From the NCBI GenBank assembly GCA_030646715.1, contig JAUSLJ010000033.1, forward strand, positions 124,001-188,000: a DNA stretch of 64,000 nucleotides, read 5' to 3'. Positions 32,210 through 39,948 of the stretch are shown here, piece by piece. The stretch's first letter is position 1. Each line of letters starts with the position of its first letter. Both the position numbers and the translations under genes were made by a program. The DNA is from Agitococcus sp. (GTDB lineage Bacteria; Pseudomonadota; Gammaproteobacteria; Pseudomonadales; Moraxellaceae). Under the pieces are notes generated by a model. It was not told the origin of the DNA and did no database searches. It saw nothing but the letters and a program-made list of their open reading frames with translations.

Positions 32210-33082
32210 ATGCAACGTAAAGGCATTATTTTGGCAGGCGGTTCTGGCACACGCTTATATCCTGCAACACTCGCCATTAGTAAACAGTTATTACCAATTT
32301 ATGATAAACCAATGATTTATTATCCGTTGACGACGTTAATGTTGGCGGGTATTCAAGAAATTCTGATTATTTCTACCCCTCAAGATACCCCACGCTTTGA
32401 ACAGTTATTAGGTGATGGCAGTCAATGGGGCATTCAGTTGCAGTACATGGTTCAACCGAGTCCCGATGGATTAGCGCAAGCATTTATTTTAGGGGAGTCG
32501 TTTTTGAATGGTGCGCCTAGCGTGTTAGTTTTAGGTGATAATATTTATTACGGCCATGAATTTAGTAAACTATTGCAAGACGCTGCCAATAAAACCGAAG
32601 GGGCAACGGTTTTTGCATATCATGTGCGTGACCCTGAACGATATGGCGTGGTTGAGTTTGATGCCAATGGTCATGCGATGAGTTTAGAAGAAAAACCAAT
32701 CAAGCCTAAGTCTAATTATGCGGTCACAGGTTTGTATTTTTACGATGAAAAAGTCGTAGAAATTGCTAAAACGATTAAGCCTTCTGCACGTGGTGAGTTA
32801 GAAATAACCGATGTTAATTCGGCGTATTTACAAGCAGGAACGTTGGACGTGCAAACGATGGGGCGGGGTTATGCGTGGTTAGATACAGGTACACATGAGT
32901 CCTTGTTGGAGGCAAGTCAGTTTATTGCCACGATTGAAGCACGGCAAGGCTTAAAAGTTGCTTGTCCTGAAGAAATCGCCTTTAGACTAGGCTGGATAAC
33001 GGCAGAAGAACTATCAAAACTAGCACAGCCATTGAAAAAGAATAGTTATGGCCAATATCTGTTGGCTCTTTTGAATCCTTGA
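32210..33082 (+). CDS. rfbA: Glucose-1-phosphate thymidylyltransferase
   Basis: The entry step: glucose-1-P plus dTTP gives dTDP-glucose, with feedback inhibition by dTDP-rhamnose in the family. Motifs are '[13 protein letters not shown]', '[15 protein letters not shown]', 'LGDNIYYGH' and '[14 protein letters not shown]'. The length of 290 is typical of RmlA. The third gene of the rfb set. Confidence 0.98.
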   Translation: MQRKGIILAGGSGTRLYPATLAISKQLLPIYDKPMIYYPLTTLMLAGIQEILIISTPQDTPRFEQLLGDGSQWGIQLQYMVQPSPDGLAQAFILGESFLNGAPSVLVLGDNIYYGHEFSKLLQDAANKTEGATVFAYHVRDPERYGVVEFDANGHAMSLEEKPIKPKSNYAVTGLYFYDEKVVEIAKTIKPSARGELEITDVNSAYLQAGTLDVQTMGRGYAWLDTGTHESLLEASQFIATIEARQGLKVACPEEIAFRLGWITAEELSKLAQPLKKNSYGQYLLALLNP

Positions 33083-33094
33083 GAGTGCTACATT

Positions 33095-33640
33095 GTGAAC
33101 GTGATAGATACGATTATCCCAGACGTTAAAATTATTGAGCCAGCGGTCTTTGGCGATGAGCGTGGTTTCTTTTTTGAGAGTTTTAACCAAAGCAAATTTG
33201 AGGCGGCTATTGGTCGCTCCGTTAACTTTGTGCAAGATAATCATTCACGCTCGGTGAAAGGCGTATTAAGAGGCTTGCATTATCAATTGTCGCCCCATGC
33301 TCAAGCAAAACTGGTGCGTTGTACGGTGGGTGAGGTGTTTGATGTTGCGGTTGATATTCGCCAATGCTCAGCAACGTTTGGCCAATGGGTTGGTGTGCAT
33401 TTATCCGCAGAAAATAAACGTCAATTGTGGATTCCCGAAGGTTTTGCTCACGGATTTGTGACGCTGTCCGATGTGGCGGAATTTTTATATAAAACAACGG
33501 ATTATTACGCACCAGCCTATGAGCGTTGTTTGCTTTGGAGTGATGCGGATATTGGCATTTCTTGGCCAATAGATTATGCGCCACAACTGTCAGGAAAAGA
33601 TCAGCAGGGACTACCGTTTAAGCAAATTGAATGTGTGTAG
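33095..33640 (+). CDS. rfbC: dTDP-4-dehydrorhamnose 3,5-epimerase
   Basis: A cupin-fold epimerase acting between RfbB and RfbD. Motifs are 'FGDERGFFFESFNQSKFEAA', 'QDNHSRSVKGVLRGLHYQ' with the catalytic His, and 'WIPEGFAHGFVTLSD'. The start is GTG (33095), 12 bases after rfbA. At 181 residues the length is standard. It completes the four-gene dTDP-rhamnose pathway and is convergent with ridA across 41 bases. Confidence 0.97.
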   Translation: MNVIDTIIPDVKIIEPAVFGDERGFFFESFNQSKFEAAIGRSVNFVQDNHSRSVKGVLRGLHYQLSPHAQAKLVRCTVGEVFDVAVDIRQCSATFGQWVGVHLSAENKRQLWIPEGFAHGFVTLSDVAEFLYKTTDYYAPAYERCLLWSDADIGISWPIDYAPQLSGKDQQGLPFKQIECV

Positions 33641-33681
33641 ATGGGTAAAGGAACGCAATCCATCACCCTCAACACCTTAAC

Positions 33682-34062
33682 TCAAGCCAACACCAAAACA
33701 CCATCCATTTCTACCTGTGCGCCACGCGGTAACGAAGCAACACCAACCGCCGCACGCGCAGGATAGGGTTGAGTAAAATAGCGCGCCATAATCTCATTCA
33801 CCAACGCAAAATTGGCTAGGTCGATAAGAAAAATATTGATTTTAGCGATGTCTTGTAAGCTGCCGCCCGATGCTTCACACACGGCTTTTAGATTGTCAAA
33901 GACTTGAATAATTTGCGCTTCAATACCGTCTTTCAGTTGCATGGTTTGTGGGTCAAGGGCAATTTGGCCAGATAAATACACGGTATTGCCAACTTTAACC
34001 GCTTGCGAATAAGTACCAATAGCGGCAGGGGCGAGGTCGGTACTGATAATAGAACGTGACAT
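33682..34062 (-). CDS. ridA: Reactive intermediate/imine deaminase RidA
   Basis: A trimeric YjgF/YER057c family enzyme that hydrolyses reactive enamines/imines such as 2-aminoacrylate. Motifs are '[28 protein letters not shown]', '[21 protein letters not shown]' and '[22 protein letters not shown]', with the substrate-binding Arg and the Glu near the end. At 126 residues it is standard. It starts 15 bases after pelG, so it can be reached by pel transcription. In many relatives ridA directly follows spoT; here the whole pel operon lies between them. Confidence 0.95.
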   Translation of the reverse strand: MSRSIISTDLAPAAIGTYSQAVKVGNTVYLSGQIALDPQTMQLKDGIEAQIIQVFDNLKAVCEASGGSLQDIAKINIFLIDLANFALVNEIMARYFTQPYPARAAVGVASLPRGAQVEMDGVLVLA

Positions 34063-34077
34063 AATGAAATTCCTAGA

Positions 34078-35448
34078 CTATTGCAGCATAAAGGTGCGGT
34101 ATTCTAACTCATCAAAGACTTTATCTAAGTATCTAAAACCCAACATAATACAAATCAGTAATGCTGCTGCCAAACCGTAACCATAGAATTTTGGCCCTAA
34201 ATACAGGGTAAGTCCCGTAAATACACCGTTTAAAATGACAAATAATCCCGTTAACACTAAAACAATACGGCGTTTATCTAAATAAAAGAACACATTGAGT
34301 ACGCCCAAAAACACCACTTGCAAGCCAACACTGATTAAATTGACAAACAATAATGGCAAATATAACAAGGAGATATGTAGGGTGTTCAAAATAATTTCGC
34401 CCGCGACAAACACCGTTAACGCGGCAATACTTTGAATTTTAATGATTTGATAAATGCCCTGACGGACAGTAAAGACCATTTCATTACGCATTTCTTCGAT
34501 ATATTCCAGCGAGCCACCATCACGCACGGCATTGTAGAAGTTGTCATAAAATTCAACAAAATCGGTTTCCATTTTCACTAAAAAAACGGCCATACCGGGA
34601 ATAATGGATAAGTAGGCTAAAAACACAGGAATGTCATAAATCAGGGACGCGCGTAAGGGGCCAATAATGGCTTGGCTAGTTGGCTCATAAAACCAAAACA
34701 TAAACTTATCGAGCCATAAACCAAAGTTATAAAAAAAACCGACCCACACTAAACTCCAAAATAAATAACGCTTATCCATAAAATCAAAGGCGATAAAATA
34801 ATCGGAAGGATAGTTGCGTAGAATCAAAATCACCATGCCAATCAATAAGATAAATTGGCCAAGTACAAAGCCGCCTAATAAACCTTCGAGGCCATAAGGC
34901 CGTAATAACAAGGCAAATAAAACCGTTGAGCCATAACCAATGGCAAATAAACTGACTATCGCTTTGTATTGTTTCATGCCTGATAAAAAGATGGTGGCAA
35001 TCCAAATATCACTCATCACCACAAAGCCCGCTAACATCAATAAGCGATACATAATGCTTTGATTGGGAAAGAGAAAAATAATCACCAATGTGCCAAACAG
35101 ACCTGTCAGTAACGTCACCCACATTAGTAAACCATTAAAATTGGGTAAGATGACATTCGCGCGTTTTTCAAATAAACGGTCGGCAGTAAAACGTGTAAAA
35201 GCGAGTTGAGCAAAACCTGTGAGTGTTAAACTAAAGGCAATTAAATAAGTAACACTGACCTGAAATTGAGTAATCAAAAACTCAGGCACGACCATCGACA
35301 CACTCATCAAACCAATGACCAGAATGCCAATAATCGACAATACCCAAGGACCTGAGCTAATAATGCCTGCATAAGCATAGGCTTGCATCATACCTAATAA
35401 GCTATCGCGCTTTAACAGTTTGCGCAGTTCAAAGCCGATACCCGCCAT
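34078..35448 (-). CDS. pelG: Pel polysaccharide inner-membrane transporter PelG
   Basis: A Wzx-like (MOP superfamily) polytopic protein with about 12 hydrophobic segments. The N-terminus 'MAGIGFELRKLLKRDSLLG' is characteristic of PelG. With PelD, PelE and PelF it forms the synthase/transport complex that moves the Pel chain (a GalNAc/GlcNAc-rich cationic polymer in Pseudomonas) across the inner membrane. The length of 456 matches. Its start codon shares one base with the pelF stop (TAATG), giving coupled translation. Confidence 0.95.
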   Translation of the reverse strand: MAGIGFELRKLLKRDSLLGMMQAYAYAGIISSGPWVLSIIGILVIGLMSVSMVVPEFLITQFQVSVTYLIAFSLTLTGFAQLAFTRFTADRLFEKRANVILPNFNGLLMWVTLLTGLFGTLVIIFLFPNQSIMYRLLMLAGFVVMSDIWIATIFLSGMKQYKAIVSLFAIGYGSTVLFALLLRPYGLEGLLGGFVLGQFILLIGMVILILRNYPSDYFIAFDFMDKRYLFWSLVWVGFFYNFGLWLDKFMFWFYEPTSQAIIGPLRASLIYDIPVFLAYLSIIPGMAVFLVKMETDFVEFYDNFYNAVRDGGSLEYIEEMRNEMVFTVRQGIYQIIKIQSIAALTVFVAGEIILNTLHISLLYLPLLFVNLISVGLQVVFLGVLNVFFYLDKRRIVLVLTGLFVILNGVFTGLTLYLGPKFYGYGLAAALLICIMLGFRYLDKVFDELEYRTFMLQ

Positions 35449-37013
35449 TAGTGATTTCCTCGTGGACAGCTTTTGGGTGTTGCCGCTAATGCGTCTGATT
35501 TATTGAGGCATTCCTCATAGACCGAGCGATAACGACCAAACATTTGTTCTTGGGTGTAATACCGTTCAACGCGAGTAATACCTGCGGCTTGTGCGGCGCG
35601 CCAGCGTTCGGGGTTGCTTAATAAGCCAACAATGGCCGTCGCTAATTCGGTGGGGTTGGCAATGCCGACAATTTCACCCGATGCACCGATAGAGCGGTCG
35701 ATAGGCCCTAAACCTTCGACTAATTGCCGACATGAACCGACATCTGTGGAAACACAGGGTACACCAGCGGCATAACCTTCTAAAATCACGAGGGGTAGGG
35801 CTTCGGAAATAGAGCTAAGCACTAACAATCCCACTTTCGGTAATAATTCGTCGATGCGCTGGAAACCTAAAAATTTGACGTTGTCGGTCAGTCCTAGTCC
35901 TTTGACTAAGCTACGGCAGTCGGCGGCATAATCGGGGTCTTCATCTTCTGGCCCTGCAATCCATGCTTCGGCATCAGGTAATTGATTGACGACGGTACGC
36001 ATGGCGCGAATAAAGGTTTTAATGTCTTTAATGGGGACGACACGACCAATCAAACAAATGGTTAACGGAATGGTGTCGCTGCGTTTCTCACGTACTTTGG
36101 CGAGGTGTGGCAAATTAATGCCATTGGGAATGTTTTCGGTACGTTCGGCTGGCGCGCCATCTTTAATCTGTCGTAGGCGATTAGTTTCGTAGAGGGCAAT
36201 AATTCGGTCAGCATGGTGATAACAATCACGCCCCAGTGCCTCAAAAAAGCGAATCCATAAATGGCGAAAATAAGCGACTTCGGAGCTATCTTTGGTCAAT
36301 GTGCCGCGATTGTCACGAATCCATTCTGCTTGGAATAAATCAATTTTTCGTTCTTTGGTATAAATACCGTGCTCTGACAGAATTAACGGTTTACCTGTCC
36401 GTTGTTTCATTAACGCGCCTAAAAAGCCTGCATAGCCTGTAGAAATCGTATGATAGACTTTGACAGGAATAAATGTTTCTGTCAGTGCCATTAATTTCCA
36501 TAACGGCGAGTGCATGATCCGCACTGTCCAAAAATAATCGACAAATGACGGGTCAGTGCAACGCTCCCGATATTGCTCGGTTATATAATCCCATGATTCC
36601 CGACTGTATAAAAAGTCTGCTTCGGCATAACGGCCTTCATTGCGATGTTGCATAATACTCTTGAGTAAAGATGCTGTTTCGCCTTTGGGTGTATCCGCAT
36701 GACGATATTGCTCGTGCAAACAACGAATTTCTTTAAAGACTTGTTTATTACCCTTACGCTTGATGACGGGGACTTTGCCGTGCGGTTCATGTAAATAATG
36801 CACTTCTAAATGCACGACGTTATCAGGTAGTTGATAACGCATCTCGCCATAATCGCTGGCTTGGCTACCAATAAAACACAAGGCAAAGGTGTGTTCAGGA
36901 AAGCCTTTAATCATTTGATTCACCCAACTTGACACACCGCCACTGACGAAGGGATATGTGCCTTCTAACAGCAAGCCAATATCGGCCGATTGCCCTTGTT
37001 TTAGTACGGTCAT
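35448..37013 (-). CDS. pelF: Pel polysaccharide glycosyltransferase PelF
   Basis: A cytosolic GT-B (GT4) glycosyltransferase that polymerises Pel from UDP-sugars. The N-terminus 'DIGLLLEGTYPFVSGGVSSWVNQMI' is typical. The donor-binding region has 'ICLIGRVVPIKDIKTFIRAM' and the retaining-GT E-x7-E motif 'EALPLVILEGYAAG'. At 521 residues it is close to the Pseudomonas protein. It overlaps pelE and pelG by one base each. Confidence 0.96.
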   Translation of the reverse strand: MTVLKQGQSADIGLLLEGTYPFVSGGVSSWVNQMIKGFPEHTFALCFIGSQASDYGEMRYQLPDNVVHLEVHYLHEPHGKVPVIKRKGNKQVFKEIRCLHEQYRHADTPKGETASLLKSIMQHRNEGRYAEADFLYSRESWDYITEQYRERCTDPSFVDYFWTVRIMHSPLWKLMALTETFIPVKVYHTISTGYAGFLGALMKQRTGKPLILSEHGIYTKERKIDLFQAEWIRDNRGTLTKDSSEVAYFRHLWIRFFEALGRDCYHHADRIIALYETNRLRQIKDGAPAERTENIPNGINLPHLAKVREKRSDTIPLTICLIGRVVPIKDIKTFIRAMRTVVNQLPDAEAWIAGPEDEDPDYAADCRSLVKGLGLTDNVKFLGFQRIDELLPKVGLLVLSSISEALPLVILEGYAAGVPCVSTDVGSCRQLVEGLGPIDRSIGASGEIVGIANPTELATAIVGLLSNPERWRAAQAAGITRVERYYTQEQMFGRYRSVYEECLNKSDALAATPKSCPRGNH

Positions 37014-38011
37014 TAGCGTCCCCAGTAGTCAGCGGCCATACTTAATGGCCGTGAACGACCATCTTCACGTAAGCCAGTCATTAAGCGGCGAGTGGTGGCG
37101 TAGTCGCCGCGTAAATAGGCTAATTCCGCTAAATAAGGTTCAGCGCGTACCAGTGGAAAACCTTGTTTGATGGCGGTAGTAAAACCACCCATTGCTCGAA
37201 TATAGTCACCGCGCAACGTCCACATACGGCCAGAAATTGCCCATAGGCCTGCATCTTTGACTTTGTGTTTTAGGGCTTCATTAGCGTAGCGTTGCACTTG
37301 TTCGAGGGAAAATTGGCGCATATCACCTTGCACTAAGTTTTGATAGACCAGCTCCCAATACAGCTCGGCTAATTCCCGTGCAGGAACATAACGTTCTTCG
37401 GCGGTGGGTAAGCTTTCATAACGCTGTAATGCATCTTGAATACGATGCGTCAGTTGTTTTTCGCGGCTGTCTAACATGCCATAGGCTAATAAACGTAAGT
37501 CGTCTGAACTGTCGCTTAGCGTGTCTCGCAGAATACTTGCCGAGTGACGCGCAGGCATATTTTGTAAGGCTAATAAAGCTTTCATACGCATATCAATAGG
37601 CGTTTCTTTATTGCTTAACTGTTGCCGTACCCGACCAGAGCGCCATCCTGCTTCAATATTATTTTTTGGCATTTCGTATTGTGGGGTAACGATAGCGGTA
37701 AAACGGTTGGTTTTATCAAAGTAGGGTAGCCATGCGGCCACTAAAGAACCAATGGCAAAACCAAATAAGCCAATAAAAGGGATGAAAAAGCTCAGACTAA
37801 ATAATAACAACATCACCCATAATCGCGGTTGTTTATAGGATGTAGGTAAGACTGCCCATGCTACGGGGGTAATGGCGGCACTGGCCATTGCGTGTAAAGT
37901 AAAATACTGAAACAGCACGGCGGTGCTGTGGCTCGACAATAACAATAACGCCATTGCCGCGAGTTCTAAGCTAACGGCGAGCATTCCCAGTTTGGCATTG
38001 GGATTAAGCAT
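37013..38011 (-). CDS. pelE: Pel biosynthesis membrane protein PelE
   Basis: The N-terminal ~110 residues contain several hydrophobic helices. The remainder is a soluble helical/TPR-like region ('RMKALLALQNMPARHSASIL', 'ALKHKVKDAGLWAISGRMWT'), the architecture of PelE, which bridges PelD/PelG and PelF at the inner membrane. Sequence conservation in this family is low, so the call also uses position (pelD-pelE-pelF order) and length (332). Confidence 0.9.
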   Translation of the reverse strand: MLNPNAKLGMLAVSLELAAMALLLLSSHSTAVLFQYFTLHAMASAAITPVAWAVLPTSYKQPRLWVMLLLFSLSFFIPFIGLFGFAIGSLVAAWLPYFDKTNRFTAIVTPQYEMPKNNIEAGWRSGRVRQQLSNKETPIDMRMKALLALQNMPARHSASILRDTLSDSSDDLRLLAYGMLDSREKQLTHRIQDALQRYESLPTAEERYVPARELAELYWELVYQNLVQGDMRQFSLEQVQRYANEALKHKVKDAGLWAISGRMWTLRGDYIRAMGGFTTAIKQGFPLVRAEPYLAELAYLRGDYATTRRLMTGLREDGRSRPLSMAADYWGR

Positions 38012-38023
38012 GATGCATCTCCA

Positions 38024-39379
38024 TTAGGCTTGTCGCACTAAGCAGCGTTCTAAGAGATTTGTCAGTAATTCCTCGGCAGGACGTTCATTGACCAATGCAG
38101 TATAGGGCGTGACTTTGGCATCTATAAACTTACTGGCATTGAACATTTCTTTCAGCCAGCGTTGGGTGCGCAGCAAATAACCCGTGACGGCGGCATCACC
38201 ATGAAGCGGCATAATGGTGATTAAAATGTCGCGGTCGGATAAGCGAATATCCCAACTAATATCGAGTTGGCGGCGTTGGCGAATGGCTTCGGCAAAAATA
38301 TCGCGCCGTGCAGGGCTATCGGAAATCACTAAAGCGGTAATACTGGAAGGCAAGCCACTTTCACGGTGAATACGTTCTAAACGTAATAGTTCCGAGGCAA
38401 ACTCTAGCGGACAGCCAACGTTATCACGCAAAATTTTCATCGCTAACGGAATGAGTTTGACGTTGTCGGCGTAATAACCTAGTAAAACACTCAAGAACTG
38501 CAATGTTTCCAAATTCAACGATAAAAACGGCATACGCTCGACGACTAATAAGCCAAAACATTGTTGATTAGTCGCGATGAGTGGCGCTACGACTAAATAA
38601 CGGCTTTCGACATCTTGAACCGCTTCGCTTTGCAAATGGCACAGTTCATTACGTTCGAGGGCATAAGTGATTAACGGGTCTTTGACAACTAAAGGCTGGC
38701 TTGAGCCTAAGGTCGCACTCGCTTGCGTGGCGACAACACCGTTATGAACGGCATATAAACTAGCGACTTCTAGCTGACAGTTTTGGCCTAATAGACTTAT
38801 CAGGGCATTGGCATTCGGAAGTGCATCCGGGTCTGTATTGCCTGTGACCATGATTTCGCGGATTTTCATAATCGAGTCGCGCAAAGTCATCGGTTTGGTA
38901 AGCATATCTTGCTCTAAACGCTCATGCGAGAGCTTGAGTAGATAGTGGCGACGCGTTAGTGACTCTAAGCGTTCGTTTAAATAGGAGTTCGCTTCACGCA
39001 CACGTTTTAGGCGAATAATCCAGACATCGGCAAACTCACCCGCAATCAAACTGAGAATTAAACCACCCATAAAAAAATGCGCGGGAAACGCTTCTTGATT
39101 AAAGCCAAGTAAGTCCCAAGCCGACCATGCGAACGAAATTAAACCAATAGAAGCAAAAGCGGACAGCGTCCCATAGCGTAAACCTAACACCGTCGGTGCT
39201 AACCATAACCACGGAAACGGCAGTTTCACCATAAACGGATCGGAAGGATTAGACCATGCGCCCAGTCCGATGACCGCACAAGAAAACAGCACGACTTCAA
39301 ACATCGCTAGTCGAGTTGCTTGTTTAGGTGCAAGCACAGCCGCAATTTGGCGGCGGGTGATGGGCAACAGCATAGTCAA
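38024..39379 (-). CDS. pelD: c-di-GMP receptor PelD
   Basis: The inner-membrane regulator that activates Pel synthesis on binding c-di-GMP. Four N-terminal hydrophobic helices (about 25-130) are followed by a short coil, a GAF domain (about 170-315) and a degenerate GGDEF domain that has no GGDEF motif. The inhibitory-site-like RxxD is visible as 'RQLD' in 'RRQLDISW', with a further Arg 34 residues on in 'GYLLR', matching the spacing of the R-x-x-D and distal Arg described for Pseudomonas PelD. This suggests that c-di-GMP control is intact. The length of 451 is normal. Confidence 0.95.
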   Translation of the reverse strand: MTMLLPITRRQIAAVLAPKQATRLAMFEVVLFSCAVIGLGAWSNPSDPFMVKLPFPWLWLAPTVLGLRYGTLSAFASIGLISFAWSAWDLLGFNQEAFPAHFFMGGLILSLIAGEFADVWIIRLKRVREANSYLNERLESLTRRHYLLKLSHERLEQDMLTKPMTLRDSIMKIREIMVTGNTDPDALPNANALISLLGQNCQLEVASLYAVHNGVVATQASATLGSSQPLVVKDPLITYALERNELCHLQSEAVQDVESRYLVVAPLIATNQQCFGLLVVERMPFLSLNLETLQFLSVLLGYYADNVKLIPLAMKILRDNVGCPLEFASELLRLERIHRESGLPSSITALVISDSPARRDIFAEAIRQRRQLDISWDIRLSDRDILITIMPLHGDAAVTGYLLRTQRWLKEMFNASKFIDAKVTPYTALVNERPAEELLTNLLERCLVRQA

Positions 39380-39403
39380 CGCTTCCTAAATATGAATAAG
39401 ACT

Positions 39404-39937
39404 TTAGTGAGGCAAGGCTGATTTTAATAAACTATCGACGGTTTTTTGCGCGACGGCACTGACGGCTTCTCGGCTCCAACCTGTACGGGCGGCACTGCCA
39501 CTCCACACCACTTGTCCTGATGTTAAGTCGATGACATTTAAGCTAATACCTGTGGCAGGCTCACCATCTAAACCGACTTTATAACGCCATTCATCGACAC
39601 TACCTGCGACGGCATATTTTGCGCCTGTGGTTTTTGCCCATGTTAACGCGGCTTCTTGGTTGCGACGGTCGGCTAATTCAAATAAGCCTTCGTTGGTGGC
39701 GGTGGCGTTATAAACACTGAGGTTGCTGACACCATTAACGCGCAATAAATTGGCGGTGATACTGTCTAAACGTGCGCCAGCTTGTGGCGTTTCAGTGTTG
39801 TTAATGGCAGGTAATAATACCCATTGCGCGCTTTTATCAATACCGACACTTTTGGTGGCATTGAGTGTTGAGCAACCATTTAAGGCCGTTAATCCCATCA
39901 TGATAGTGATGATTGGAAGATGCTTTTTGATGTTCAT
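39404..39937 (-). CDS. pelC: Pel outer-membrane lipoprotein PelC
   Basis: A lipoprotein with a clear lipobox 'ALNGC' (Cys22) and a small alpha/beta domain ('WVLLPAINNTETPQAGARLDSI', 'GAKYAVAGSVDEWRYKVGLDGEPA', 'LTSGQVVWSGSAARTGWSREAV'). PelC forms a dodecameric ring at the inner face of the outer membrane that guides the cationic polymer to the PelB pore. The length of 177 is standard. Confidence 0.93.
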   Translation of the reverse strand: MNIKKHLPIITIMMGLTALNGCSTLNATKSVGIDKSAQWVLLPAINNTETPQAGARLDSITANLLRVNGVSNLSVYNATATNEGLFELADRRNQEAALTWAKTTGAKYAVAGSVDEWRYKVGLDGEPATGISLNVIDLTSGQVVWSGSAARTGWSREAVSAVAQKTVDSLLKSALPH

Positions 39938-39948
39938 GCTGTGTTCCT

